64,000 nucleotides of DNA. Origin: WYZ-LMO2 sp040514265 (GTDB lineage: Archaea; Halobacteriota; Archaeoglobi; Archaeoglobales; Archaeoglobaceae). The notes under the pieces were generated by a model that was given only the letters and a program-made list of their open reading frames with translations, did no database searches and was not told the DNA's origin. The translations under genes and the position numbers were made by a program. The stretch is from the NCBI GenBank assembly GCA_040514265.1, contig JBEVCD010000026.1, positions 1 to 64,000 of the forward strand, read 5' to 3'. Positions 1 to 7,325 of the stretch are shown one piece after another; position 1 is the first letter of the stretch, and every line of letters begins with the position of its first letter.

Positions 1-189
1 ATAATATATTTTTCTGCCTACTTTTTTCTTTCTGACGATGTCCAGTGAGTGTAGGATGTTCAGGTAGTGGCTTTCAGTAGCCCTCTTTCTGCCCGTAAGC
101 CTGGCAACGTCGGATGCTGTCGCCTCTTTCAATCTCAAGAGGGCTGCGACGGTTCTACGTATGTTTTCGGGTAAGTCCTCTATCATCAT
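1..189 (-). CDS. Helix-turn-helix transcriptional regulator (partial)
   Basis: The frame is open from an ATG at 189 (second ATG at 186) to the window edge, so only the first 63 residues are seen. These form a winged-helix/ArsR-like HTH: a helix rich in Leu/Ala, then the turn ATASDVARLTGRKRATES and a recognition helix ending in a basic wing (VRKKKVGRKIYY). This fits a small archaeal DNA-binding regulator. The target is unknown. It diverges from the L37Ae operon across about 80 bp, which must hold both promoters. The C-terminus and true length lie outside the window. Confidence 0.7.
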   Translation of the reverse strand, partial: MMIEDLPENIRRTVAALLRLKEATASDVARLTGRKRATESHYLNILHSLDIVRKKKVGRKIYY

Positions 190-271
190 CACGAAACCGA
201 TGGCGCATTTTTAATTCTTTCCTTGTCCGGCGAGGCAAAGTTTTAAATGCATGCCTGCAGGAAAAGAGATT

Positions 272-523
272 ATGCCGAGAACCAAGAAAGTCAAGCAGGC
301 TGCGAGGTTCGGAGCCAGATACGGTCTTAGAATTAGGAGGGCTTGGCTCGAAATCGACGTTCTTCAGAGGAAAAAATACGTCTGCAAGAAATGTGGAAAG
401 AAGGCTGTCAAGAGAGTTGGAACCGGGATATGGGAGTGCAAGCACTGCGGATACAAGTTTGCCGGTGGTTGCTACGTTCCCGAAACGTCCGCTGCGAAAA
501 TAGTTGAGAAGGCTACGGGGTGA
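272..523 (+). CDS. rpl37ae: 50S ribosomal protein L37Ae
   Basis: This is a zinc-ribbon protein of the large ribosomal subunit. The sequence shows the family N-terminus (RTKKV...ARFGARYG) and the two zinc knuckles CKKC and CKHC about 17 residues apart. ATG 272 is preferred over the upstream in-frame ATG at 251 because homologs begin just before the RTKKV motif. That gives 83 aa, within the usual 80-95. The stop overlaps the GTG start of rpoP by 4 bp, so the two are translationally coupled. Confidence 0.93.
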   Translation: MPRTKKVKQAARFGARYGLRIRRAWLEIDVLQRKKYVCKKCGKKAVKRVGTGIWECKHCGYKFAGGCYVPETSAAKIVEKATG

Positions 524-669
524 TCCCGTTGTCCTACATCTGCCTCGTTTGCGGGGCGGAAGTCGACGTTGACCTCGAAAGAAACATAATTCAGTGCATG
601 ATGTGCGGACAGCGCATCTTGATGAAACCCAGACCGCCTGCGAAGAAGAAAAGGGTGAAAGCGATATAG
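520..669 (+). CDS. rpoP: DNA-directed RNA polymerase subunit P (Rpo12)
   Basis: This 49-aa zinc-ribbon protein has the Rpo12/Rpb12 pattern: YICLVCG near the N-terminus, CMMCGQRIL in the middle and a basic KPRPPAKKKR tail. It is a small structural subunit of archaeal RNA polymerase. The GTG at 520 overlaps the L37Ae stop (GTGA); a TTG at 529 is the alternative start. Rpl37ae-rpoP adjacency is common in euryarchaea. Confidence 0.93.
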   Translation: MIPLSYICLVCGAEVDVDLERNIIQCMMCGQRILMKPRPPAKKKRVKAI

Positions 670-677
670 CTTTTTCG

Positions 678-1079
678 ATGAGCCTGAAGTTCGCCTGCCG
701 GGGCTTGTATGGTAGCCGGGCTGAAGGTGAGGCTGTAGTTTCGAGGAAGCAGGTCTCTTTTTTCGGCGACGTCAATGAGGACGGCGTAATTGTTGCTGGC
801 GACAGCGACGTCCGCGGAACGAGTATAGCCGGCAAGGTCTTTGCGTTTCCGTCGGCGCGGGGGTCTACGGTAGGGTCGTACGCTCTGCTGAGGTTGAAGA
901 AAGCGGGAAAAGCTCCCGTAGCAATAATTAACGCTAAGAGTGATATAATAGTTGCCGCTGGAGCTGTGCTCGCAGATATTGTTCTCGTAGATAAAGTTGA
1001 ACCATCATTTTTCGAGGTTGTTAAAACTGGAGATTGGGTTATCGTAGACGCAGAAAAATGCGTGATCGTGGTGGAATGA
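678..1079 (+). CDS. Aconitase X swivel domain / phosphomevalonate dehydratase small subunit (DUF126)
   Basis: A 133-aa protein of the aconitase-X small-subunit (swivelling domain) family. Diagnostic segments are SRKQVSFFGDV, the GTSIAGKVFAFPSARGSTVGS loop region (a serine-rich phosphate/substrate loop) and KAPVAIIN. In archaea this subunit pairs with a large AcnX subunit as mevalonate-5-phosphate dehydratase, which forms anhydromevalonate phosphate in the modified mevalonate pathway. The large subunit is not in the window. ATG 678 is chosen because the upstream frame lies over rpoP and shows no family similarity. The stop overlaps the next start (ATGA). Confidence 0.85.
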   Translation: MSLKFACRGLYGSRAEGEAVVSRKQVSFFGDVNEDGVIVAGDSDVRGTSIAGKVFAFPSARGSTVGSYALLRLKKAGKAPVAIINAKSDIIVAAGAVLADIVLVDKVEPSFFEVVKTGDWVIVDAEKCVIVVE

Positions 1080-2065
1080 TAGACGACCGCGTGTTCAGGG
1101 TGTACGGAGTCGAAAAAGTGAGTGACGGATACCGCTTCTACGTCATTCCCAAGGCTGAAGCTTCCGAGATTAAGAGGTACATTTCTGATCTCAGCAGGAG
1201 GTACGACGTCTCGCTAAAATACGAGTTCGGAGAGCTCGTTCTGGAGATCAAGGAGATGAAGGGGGAGAACTACTGGGTAAACGTCTTGCTTTTCCTCGCA
1301 ACCGTGGCGTCGACGACGTTCGCCGGGATGTGGCTTTACCCGCAGCCCTCGCTACTGGGCGGCTTGATGTTCTCCGCAGCGCTTATGAGCATACTGCTGA
1401 GCCACGAGACAGCCCACTATTTGGCTGCCAGGAAATGGGGGATGAGGACGTCGCTGCCGTACTTCATACCCTTCCCCACTGTAATCGGGACGCTTGGGGC
1501 TGTTATAAGGCACAGAGGAGTCATCCCGAACAGAAAAGCCCTCTTCGACGTCGGCGTTTCTGGACCGCTTTCCGGGCTTGCAGTTGCCATCCTCGTAACA
1601 TACATAGGGGCGAAGATTCCGTTCGAGGCGAGCGGCGGCGAAGTTTACATCGGTGTTCCCCCGCTTTACGAAGCTGTGCTCAGACTGGCAGGATTCGAGG
1701 GGGAGTTCGTTCACCCCGTAGCCTTCGCCGGTTGGATAGGGATGTTCGTAACGCTTCTGAACATGTTTCCCGTCGGTCAGCTCGACGGCGGGCACGTTTC
1801 GAGATCTCTCCTCGGAAAAAAAGCCGACAGAGTCTCGAAGGTCTTTCCGCTGCTGTTGCTGGCTTTCGCCCTCTACCTGACTTACAACAGGCTACCCTCG
1901 TCTCTGTGGGTTTTCTGGTCGATCTTCACGTTCTTCCTGTCTTCCGCACCTCATCCCGAGCCCGCGGACGATGAAACGCCCGTTGGAATAACCAGAACTC
2001 TCGTAGGGATCGCAGCCTTCGCCCTCGCAGCCCTCTGCTTCACTCCCGTGCCGTTCTACTATTGA
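1076..2065 (+). CDS. Site-2 protease family (M50) membrane metalloprotease
   Basis: An intramembrane zinc protease of 329 aa. It has a soluble N-terminal region of about 65 residues, then several membrane segments. The zinc motif SHETAHY (HExxH, His110 to His114) lies in a hydrophobic segment. A later membrane segment carries NMFPVGQLDGGH, which supplies the third ligand Asp. ATG 1076 overlaps the preceding stop by 4 bp and gives a normal family N-terminus. The 3' end overlaps the convergent ABC ATPase gene by 26 bp. Substrates are unknown; the family cleaves membrane-bound regulators. Confidence 0.88.
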   Translation: MIDDRVFRVYGVEKVSDGYRFYVIPKAEASEIKRYISDLSRRYDVSLKYEFGELVLEIKEMKGENYWVNVLLFLATVASTTFAGMWLYPQPSLLGGLMFSAALMSILLSHETAHYLAARKWGMRTSLPYFIPFPTVIGTLGAVIRHRGVIPNRKALFDVGVSGPLSGLAVAILVTYIGAKIPFEASGGEVYIGVPPLYEAVLRLAGFEGEFVHPVAFAGWIGMFVTLLNMFPVGQLDGGHVSRSLLGKKADRVSKVFPLLLLAFALYLTYNRLPSSLWVFWSIFTFFLSSAPHPEPADDETPVGITRTLVGIAAFALAALCFTPVPFYY

Positions 2066-2747
2066 GAAGCTCCGTGACCTTTGCCCTGTACTTCAGAAGC
2101 TCCGGTGAGTTCCTGTCTCTCGGCTTCGGTAGCTCAACTCTTACCTCCCCTACGACTTCCGAGGGTCTCGGCGAGAGCACGATAACGCGATCCGCTAAAA
2201 ACACAGCCTCCTCTATGCTGTGAGTCACAAAGATCACGGCTTTCTCCCTCACGATCCTCAGAAGCTCCTCCTGCATCCTCTCCCTTGTTCTGGCATCCAA
2301 GCTGGCGAAGGGCTCGTCCATCAGAAGAACTACCGGATCGATAGCGAGAGCCCTCGCTATTCCGACGCGCTGCCTCATCCCGCCGCTGAGCTGGTGCGGG
2401 TAGAAGTTTTCGAAACCCGACAGGCCTACGACTTCGAGCATCCTCTTCGCAATACTGACGTCGTGAATTTTTCTCGCTTTGAGCGCGAACATAACGTTGC
2501 CCAATGCAGTTTTCCACGGTAGCAGTCTGTCGTCCTGGAATACGAAGCCGACGCCACCTCTAACGCTGACGCTGCCGGAGTCAGCCCTCTCTATTCCGGC
2601 TATTATCTTCAGCAGCGTAGTCTTGCCGCAGCCGCTCTCGCCCACGATGCAGACGAATTCGCCGCTCCTAACGCTGAAGCTGACGTCTCTTATGACCTCC
2701 AAGTCCCCGTAGCTCTTGCGAACACCTCTTACGCTCACGACCTCCAT
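2040..2747 (-). CDS. ABC transporter ATP-binding protein, sulfonate/nitrate/taurine type
   Basis: A 235-aa cytoplasmic ATPase with Walker A (GESGCGKTT), Q-loop (VFQDDRLLPW), signature (LSGGMRQR), Walker B (VLLMDEPFASLD) and switch His (VTHS). The VFQDDRLLPWKTALGNV segment is typical of the SsuB/TauB/NrtD group. It forms an operon with the upstream permease (overlap 13 bp) and binding protein. The real substrate (sulfonate, nitrate, or an organic anion) cannot be told from sequence. Confidence 0.9.
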   Translation of the reverse strand: MEVVSVRGVRKSYGDLEVIRDVSFSVRSGEFVCIVGESGCGKTTLLKIIAGIERADSGSVSVRGGVGFVFQDDRLLPWKTALGNVMFALKARKIHDVSIAKRMLEVVGLSGFENFYPHQLSGGMRQRVGIARALAIDPVVLLMDEPFASLDARTRERMQEELLRIVREKAVIFVTHSIEEAVFLADRVIVLSPRPSEVVGEVRVELPKPRDRNSPELLKYRAKVTELLNSRTARE

Positions 2748-3481
2748 GGTGCGAGCACCCTTTCGAGTCTGAGCAGAACCTCGTTCATGATGTAGCCGAC
2801 GGCACCTATCATCGCGATCCCCGAAACTATTTCAGCTGTTCTGCCGCCGACCTCGTACATCACGAGGATGAAGTAACCCAGCCCATCGCCGCTGCCGGCT
2901 ATCATCTCGGCAGCCACTATGCTCATCCAGCCAACTCCCAGGCCTAAGCGGATGCCGGTTACTATCCCCTGGAGGCAGTAGGGCACCACGATCTCTTTTA
3001 ATATCAGCGAGTTCGACGCTCCGAAGACCTCAGCCATCTCGATGTACTCTTCCGGCACGCTTCTGGCTGCATCGAACACGGCAACCACGCACGGAAAGAA
3101 GGCGCCGACGAAGACTATGTAGAGCTGAGCGAGGAGCGAGGTGTTGGGGAAGGGTGCGAAGATTATGTAGGCGATCGGTATCCACGCGAGCGGCGGAATG
3201 GGGCGGAGAATTTCGATCATAGGCATTATGAGGTCTCTAGCTCTCGGAAAGTAGCCCGAAAGACCAAGCGGTACTGCGAGCGTGAAGGCTGCGGCGGAAG
3301 CCGTTAGAACTCTGGAGAGACTCGCGAAAGTGTGCTCAAGCAGACTTTTGCCTAAAATGGGTTCCGGGGCGACGATTATCTGCAGAAACTTCGCGGCAAC
3401 TTCGTGCGGGTAGGCGAGAGACGTGAAGGTCGAAACTCCGGTCCATAGCAAGAGAAAGAGCAGAATCGAAACAGCCCTCAT
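2735..3481 (-). CDS. ABC transporter permease, SsuC/TauC type
   Basis: A 248-aa inner-membrane permease with about six hydrophobic segments and a BPD_transp_1 domain. It includes the cytoplasmic EAA loop (EEYIEMAEVFGASNSLILKEIVVP) that docks to the ATPase. A conserved RPIPPLAWIPIAYI segment is typical of SsuC/TauC/NrtB permeases. The ATG lies within TTATGA, overlapping the stop of the binding-protein gene by 4 bp. Confidence 0.9.
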   Translation of the reverse strand: MRAVSILLFLLLWTGVSTFTSLAYPHEVAAKFLQIIVAPEPILGKSLLEHTFASLSRVLTASAAAFTLAVPLGLSGYFPRARDLIMPMIEILRPIPPLAWIPIAYIIFAPFPNTSLLAQLYIVFVGAFFPCVVAVFDAARSVPEEYIEMAEVFGASNSLILKEIVVPYCLQGIVTGIRLGLGVGWMSIVAAEMIAGSGDGLGYFILVMYEVGGRTAEIVSGIAMIGAVGYIMNEVLLRLERVLAPWRS

Positions 3482-4437
3482 AACTTTATTCCTTGCCTCT
3501 CCGCGAACATTCTGAGCAGAAAGTCCTGAACTGTGCCGAATCCCGGAATCGCAACTTTTCCTCTGAGCTCCTTCAAGCCCTTCTTCACAACTATAGCCGA
3601 CCCCTCGTTGTTGGCTCCGGCTACTACGCTTATCGGCACGTCGTCGTTTATCCTCTTGAGCATCGCAGGTGCGCTGCCCAGGTACCCGGCATCGATCTCG
3701 CCGCGCTTGAAGGCTTCCATCTCGTAAACGCCGTTCGGATACTCCTTAGGGATGACCCTTATTCCGACCTCGTCGAAGTACCCCTCCCTGAGCGCTACGT
3801 AGAAGGCGAGCTGATGTAGATCGGCTGTTAGGTATCCTATCCTGAGCGTTACGTTCACCTTCTCCGGCTTCCAGTTCGGATCCTCGTCGAGCTTGCCCTT
3901 CACGTAATCGTAGGCTTTTCGATAAACGAACTCGTCGAAAAACTCTTCCTCGCTGTATCCGAGTTCTTCCACAGCCTTTACGTATCCGAATTCCCTCAGC
4001 TTTTCGTAGTAGACCTTCAGCTGCTCGACGTCCGGAAACTCGACGAACTTTATTCGCTTCATCGCCTCCCTCACGACCTCCTCGCTCCTCCCGGTGAACT
4101 CGACTGCGTAACCTATTACCCTCTCATCTCCGCTGTTTATCAGCCTCGTAGCCTTTACGTGAGCCCACACGAGCGCAATCGCAACGCTCTCGTTCGGCTC
4201 GTGCATCGCAACTACGCAGCACGGATGGTTTGGCCATATTTCCGCCGAAGTCGCGAGGATCTCGCCGTATCCGCCGATGACGGCTTCGCTGACGAACGGT
4301 TCCCACGCGACGAAGGCGTCTATTTCTCCGAGCTTTAACTGTTCGACCATGTCCCTCGGCGAGAGCTTTACGACCTCCAGACCCTTTTGGGCGCAGAGTG
4401 CCAGGAGAACGAGCATTAAGATGGCGACCCGCTTCAT
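3478..4437 (-). CDS. ABC transporter substrate-binding protein (NMT1/SsuA type), apparently circularly permuted
   Basis: This is the periplasmic-type binding component of the adjoining importer. ATG 4437 (MKRVAIL...) starts a hydrophobic signal segment ending LLALC, possibly a lipobox; a TATA-like element at about 4459-4470 would make it nearly leaderless. An ATG at 4458 lies next to that element and is less likely. After the signal comes what is usually the second half of an SsuA protein (LEVVKLSPRDM...GEIDAFVAWEPF). It is followed by what is normally the beginning (LRIGYLTADLHQLAFYVALR...GEIDAGYLGSAPAM...GKVAIPGFGTVQDF), and it stops at ERQGIKL. The order of the halves is thus the reverse of the family. 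Whether it still folds and works is unknown. Confidence 0.8.
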   Translation of the reverse strand: MKRVAILMLVLLALCAQKGLEVVKLSPRDMVEQLKLGEIDAFVAWEPFVSEAVIGGYGEILATSAEIWPNHPCCVVAMHEPNESVAIALVWAHVKATRLINSGDERVIGYAVEFTGRSEEVVREAMKRIKFVEFPDVEQLKVYYEKLREFGYVKAVEELGYSEEEFFDEFVYRKAYDYVKGKLDEDPNWKPEKVNVTLRIGYLTADLHQLAFYVALREGYFDEVGIRVIPKEYPNGVYEMEAFKRGEIDAGYLGSAPAMLKRINDDVPISVVAGANNEGSAIVVKKGLKELRGKVAIPGFGTVQDFLLRMFAERQGIKL

Positions 4438-4458
4438 GATACAACTAAGCTCAGCCAT

Positions 4459-4518
4459 TTAAATATTTTCGTTTCAAGCCCAAAAATAGTCGAATTCGAA
4501 AATATTTTAAGTTTAAAT
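4459..4518. promoter_or_regulatory. Divergent promoter region, importer operon / HTH gene
   Basis: This AT-rich stretch lies between the minus-strand binding protein and the plus-strand HTH gene. A TTTAAATATTTT element at 4459-4470 sits about 27 bp upstream of the minus-strand start at 4437. TATTTTAAGTTTAAATT at about 4502-4518 lies upstream of the plus-strand ATG at 4532. Both fit archaeal TATA boxes. Assignment is by position and base composition only. Confidence 0.5.
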
Positions 4519-4531
4519 TACCAATTTCGGT

Positions 4532-4996
4532 ATGCTCGAAGCCGTTGCTAGAATGATTGCGGAGGGTAAGGACTTCTCCGAAATCCTGAGGTTCATAATG
4601 GAATCGAAGGGCTGGAGTGTGACTAAGCTGTCTGAGAGAACCGGGATTCCGCTTTCTACGCTCTACAAGCTTTTGAGAGGCGAGAGACCGCGTTACGAAA
4701 CGATCGTCAAAGTGCTCCAAGCTCTAAAGGAGCGCGGATTCGTCGCGGTGATAGCTGCGAGGTACGTGCTCGAAGACGTTGAACTGCCGGAGGGTGTGAA
4801 GCCGTATCCTGCGAACTCCTTCGAGGAGGTAATAGTTTCCGCTGTCAGGGCTGAGAGGGAGGGAGCTGCAGCCATAGTCTGTGCACCGATAGCGAGCGGA
4901 ATCGTTGAGAAGATCGTCAGCGTTCCCGTGGTAACCATAAGACCGAGAGGTAGTATCCTGAAAGCCGTGGAGCAAGCCCTGAAGAGGGTCGGGTAA
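4532..4996 (+). CDS. XRE-type HTH regulator with C-terminal PrpR-like sensor domain
   Basis: A 154-aa protein. Residues about 18-66 form a lambda-repressor-like HTH (GWSVTKLSERTGIPLSTLYKLLRG). Residues about 75-154 (EGAAAIVCAPIASGIVEKIVSVPVVTIRP...) resemble the Rossmann-like sensor domain at the N-terminus of PrpR-type activators, which suggests binding of a small acid or CoA-related ligand. It diverges from the sulfonate-type importer and is a plausible local regulator. That link is inference from position. Confidence 0.7.
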   Translation: MLEAVARMIAEGKDFSEILRFIMESKGWSVTKLSERTGIPLSTLYKLLRGERPRYETIVKVLQALKERGFVAVIAARYVLEDVELPEGVKPYPANSFEEVIVSAVRAEREGAAAIVCAPIASGIVEKIVSVPVVTIRPRGSILKAVEQALKRVG

Positions 4997-5027
4997 AGTT
5001 TTTTAGCTGAGCTTCCGAGTCTCAGAG

Positions 5028-5258
5028 ATGAAAAAGGTCATCACCGTAAACGTCGGCAAGAAGGGGGTAACGGAAAGTTTAATAAACGAAATCAATCTGC
5101 TACTCGAAAAGCACGGAGTTGTGAAGGTGAAGATGCTCCGAAACTTCAGGATGGCGTCCGGTAAGCACAAGAAGGAGCTTGCAGCCGAAATAGCTTCGAA
5201 GGTAAACGGTAAACTCGTGGACTTTAGGGGTTTCGTCCTAACTTTCAAGAGGTGTTGA
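5028..5258 (+). CDS. YhbY/CRM-domain RNA-binding protein
   Basis: A 76-aa protein corresponding to a single CRM (YhbY) domain: KGVTESLINEINLLLEKHGVVKVKML, then HKKELAAEIASKVNGKLVDFRGFVLTF, where the usual GxxG loop region is less exact. YhbY-type proteins associate with pre-ribosomal particles. It heads a tightly packed translation operon; the stop is 2 bp from the S19e start. A T-rich element just before 5010 could be its TATA box, implying a near-leaderless transcript. Confidence 0.85.
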   Translation: MKKVITVNVGKKGVTESLINEINLLLEKHGVVKVKMLRNFRMASGKHKKELAAEIASKVNGKLVDFRGFVLTFKRC

Positions 5259-5260
5259 GT

Positions 5261-5704
5261 ATGACGACCGTTTACGATGTCCCGGCTGACTTGCTGATTC
5301 AGAGGGTAGCCGAGAAACTGAAGGACATGGTAGCTCCGCCGGAGTGGGCGAAGTACGTGAAGACGGGCGTGCACAAGGAGAGAGCTCCGCAGCAGAAGGA
5401 CTGGTGGTACTACAGGCTGGCTTCAATCTTCAGGAGGGTCTACATCGACGGTCCGGTCGGTATCGAGAGGCTCCGAACATACTACGGCGGGAGGAAGAAC
5501 AGGGGTGTTAAGCCGGAGAAGTTCAGGAAGGGTAGCGGCGCTATAATAAGGACAGCCCTGCACCAACTCGAACAGCTCGGGTTCGTCGCTAAGACGAAGG
5601 AAGGAAGAGTGGTGACGCCGATGGGAAGGTCGTTCCTCGACAGGGTCGCGGCGGAAGTGAAGAAAGAGCTCGTGGAAAAGATTCCGGAGCTCGCGAAGTA
5701 CTGA
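5261..5704 (+). CDS. rps19e: 30S ribosomal protein S19e
   Basis: A 147-aa protein with the S19e signature: TVYDVPADLLIQRVAEKL, PPEWAKYVKTGVHKERAP, WWYYRLASIFRRVYIDGPVGI, YGGRKNRG. It is an archaeal/eukaryal small-subunit protein needed for pre-rRNA maturation. ATG 5261 is preferred over the in-frame ATG at 5252, which overlaps the YhbY gene. It lies in the conserved S19e-PDCD5-L39e-L31e-aIF6-LX cluster. Confidence 0.95.
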   Translation: MTTVYDVPADLLIQRVAEKLKDMVAPPEWAKYVKTGVHKERAPQQKDWWYYRLASIFRRVYIDGPVGIERLRTYYGGRKNRGVKPEKFRKGSGAIIRTALHQLEQLGFVAKTKEGRVVTPMGRSFLDRVAAEVKKELVEKIPELAKY

Positions 5705-5714
5705 GGTGATGCCG

Positions 5715-6050
5715 ATGGACGATATGGAGCTCGAAGAAATCAGGCGCAGAAAACTCCTTGAGCTTCAGCGCAGGCAGGAGCTCGAAGAGCTGAGGAGGCA
5801 GGAGGAGCTGAAGAGACAGTACGAAGCTCAGAAGAGAGCGATACTGCGCGCAATACTCGAACCGGAAGCCAGAGAGAGACTTTCGAGGCTCAAGCTCGCC
5901 CATCCGGAAATAGCTGAGGTCGTAGAAAACCAGCTGGTGGCGCTCGTGCAGAGTGGAAGGTTGCAGACCAAGATAACGGACGAGATGCTCGTAGAGATAC
6001 TGAAGAGGATGCAGTCGAGGAGGAGGGAAACGAGGATAATTAGGAAGTGA
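5715..6050 (+). CDS. DNA-binding protein, PDCD5/TFAR19 family
   Basis: A 111-aa protein. The N-terminal third is a charged helix (MELEEIRRRKLLELQRRQELEEL...). The rest is the three-helix PDCD5 core (ILEPEARERLSRLKLAHPEIAEVVE, then MLVEILKRM and a basic tail). The family binds DNA and may act with chaperones; its archaeal role is not settled. ATG 5715 is chosen because the GAGGTG site at 5703-5708 lies 6 nt upstream. ATG 5709 would sit directly on that site. Confidence 0.9.
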   Translation: MDDMELEEIRRRKLLELQRRQELEELRRQEELKRQYEAQKRAILRAILEPEARERLSRLKLAHPEIAEVVENQLVALVQSGRLQTKITDEMLVEILKRMQSRRRETRIIRK

Positions 6051-6055
6051 TCGTT

Positions 6056-6208
6056 ATGGGAAAGAAGACAGTAGGTGTGAAGTTGCGTCTGGCTAAAGCT
6101 CTCAAAGCAAACCGCAGAGCTCCTATCTGGGTTACGATAAAGACCAAGAGGAGGGTTTTCTACAGTCCGAAGCGCAGGCACTGGAGGAGGAGCAGGTTGC
6201 AGCCGTGA
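6056..6208 (+). CDS. rpl39e: 50S ribosomal protein L39e
   Basis: A 50-aa highly basic protein that fits L39e: KLRLAKALKANRRAPIWV, then TKRRVFYSPKRRHWRRSRLQP. It lines the ribosomal exit tunnel. It lies between PDCD5 and L31e in the conserved archaeal order, which supports the call despite its size. Confidence 0.93.
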   Translation: MGKKTVGVKLRLAKALKANRRAPIWVTIKTKRRVFYSPKRRHWRRSRLQP

Positions 6209-6217
6209 GGTGGTAGC

Positions 6218-6487
6218 GTGGCAAAGGTAGAGGTCGAGAGAGTCTATTCGCTTCAGATAAAGCACAAGATGAAGCGCTACCCGAGGTGGCTGAGGGCGAA
6301 GAAGGCGATGAGGTACATAAGGAAGTTCCTCGCAAGGCACATGAAGGTTCCCGAGGAGAACGTGAAGATCGACGCGAGCATAAACGAGAAGATATGGGAA
6401 AGGGGAGCAGAAAAACCACCGGCAAGGATAAGAATCAGGGCTGTGAAGTTCGATGACGGCATCGTCGAAGCTGAACTCGTCAAATGA
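6218..6487 (+). CDS. rpl31e: 50S ribosomal protein L31e
   Basis: An 89-aa protein with a GTG start. L31e features are VERVYSLQIKHKMKRYPRWLRAKKAMRYIRKFLARHMK and the C-terminal IRIRAVKFDDG. It sits near the tunnel exit on the large subunit. A GAGGTGG ribosome-binding site precedes the GTG. The stop overlaps the aIF6 start by 4 bp. Confidence 0.94.
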   Translation: MAKVEVERVYSLQIKHKMKRYPRWLRAKKAMRYIRKFLARHMKVPEENVKIDASINEKIWERGAEKPPARIRIRAVKFDDGIVEAELVK

Positions 6488-7134
6488 GGCTCGCAGCCGT
6501 AGCGGGAAACCCGCTCGTCGGAATGTATGCGAAAGCCTCTGAAGAGTTTGCGATAGTCGGCGTCAGGGACAGCAACTTTGTGGAGATCATCGCTGAAGAG
6601 CTCGACGTCGACGTTGTGGTTACAACAATAGCCGGTTCCGAGCTCGTCGGAGCTCTTGCAGTTGTGAACTCCAACGGTGTCGTCGTAAGCTCGGCTGTGT
6701 TGAGCAAGGAGCTCGAAGTGCTCAGGAAGAAACTGGAGGTAAAAGTTGTGGACACACCGATGACGTGCTTCGGTAACAACTTCTGCTTAAACGACAGAGG
6801 CGGAATAGCGAATCCAGAGGTCGACGACATTGTGATCGAGACTGTTTCGGACTTCCTCGACGTCGAAATACTCAGGGGAACGATAGGGGGGATAAAGACA
6901 GTCGGAATGGCGGGCATCGTTACGAACAGGGGCGGACTTGTTCACCCGAACATAACTGAGTGGGAGAAAAAGAGGCTCGAAAGTGTGACCGGAGTTGAAG
7001 TTCTTGAGGGCACCGTGAACTTTGGAACGGACATGGTTGGAGCTGGCGTGGTTGCGAACTCCAAGGGGTGTGTGGTGGGTAGGGACACTACCGGTTTCGA
7101 GCTGGGCGTTGTGGAGGAAGCCCTGTTTTCGTGA
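6484..7134 (+). CDS. eif6: Translation initiation factor 6 (aIF6)
   Basis: A 216-aa protein with the five-fold pseudo-repeat of eIF6. It shows GNPLVGMYAKASEEFAIVG at the N-terminus, recurring VVTTIAGSELVGAL-type and GIVTNRGGLVHPN-type units, and a C-terminal NFGTDMVGAGVVANSKGCVVG. It binds the 50S subunit and blocks premature joining to 30S. It overlaps both neighbours by 4 bp. Confidence 0.96.
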   Translation: MRLAAVAGNPLVGMYAKASEEFAIVGVRDSNFVEIIAEELDVDVVVTTIAGSELVGALAVVNSNGVVVSSAVLSKELEVLRKKLEVKVVDTPMTCFGNNFCLNDRGGIANPEVDDIVIETVSDFLDVEILRGTIGGIKTVGMAGIVTNRGGLVHPNITEWEKKRLESVTGVEVLEGTVNFGTDMVGAGVVANSKGCVVGRDTTGFELGVVEEALFS

Positions 7135-7145
7135 GGTGGGTGTTC

Positions 7146-7325
7146 GTGAGGTTCGAAGTTGTCGGGAAGTTTAAAACTCCGGAAGGCTGGCAGAAGTTTC
7201 GGAAGATCGTGGAGGCTCCGAGCGAGAAGTTCGCGTTGGAGAAGGTGTACTCGCTGATCGGGAGCAACCACAAGGTGCAGAGACACCTCATAAAGATCGA
7301 AGACATGAAGAAGGTGAGCGAATGA
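7146..7325 (+). CDS. rplX: 50S ribosomal protein LX (L18a/L20a)
   Basis: A 59-aa protein that fits ribosomal protein LX: FEVVGKFKTPEGWQKF at the start and SEKFALEKVYSLIGSNHKVQRHLIKIEDM. GTG 7146 is favoured because family members begin right before FEVVG-like residues and GAGGTG lies about 9 nt upstream. In-frame GTGs at 7131 and 7140 are alternatives; the first overlaps the aIF6 stop. The 3' end overlaps prefoldin by 4 bp. Confidence 0.9.
   Translation: MRFEVVGKFKTPEGWQKFRKIVEAPSEKFALEKVYSLIGSNHKVQRHLIKIEDMKKVSE

Noticed and set aside
594..677. Longer N-terminus for the AcnX small subunit
   Set aside because: The extra residues overlap rpoP in another frame and have no family similarity; ATG 678 gives the normal start.
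155..835. Long minus-strand ORF across L37Ae, rpoP and AcnX
   Set aside because: It is antisense to three well supported genes and its translation is low-complexity Ser/Arg/Leu without family features.
3478..3500. Binding-protein gene truncated by a simple stop mutation
   Set aside because: The missing C-terminal half is present at the N-terminus of the same ORF, so permutation explains it better than truncation.
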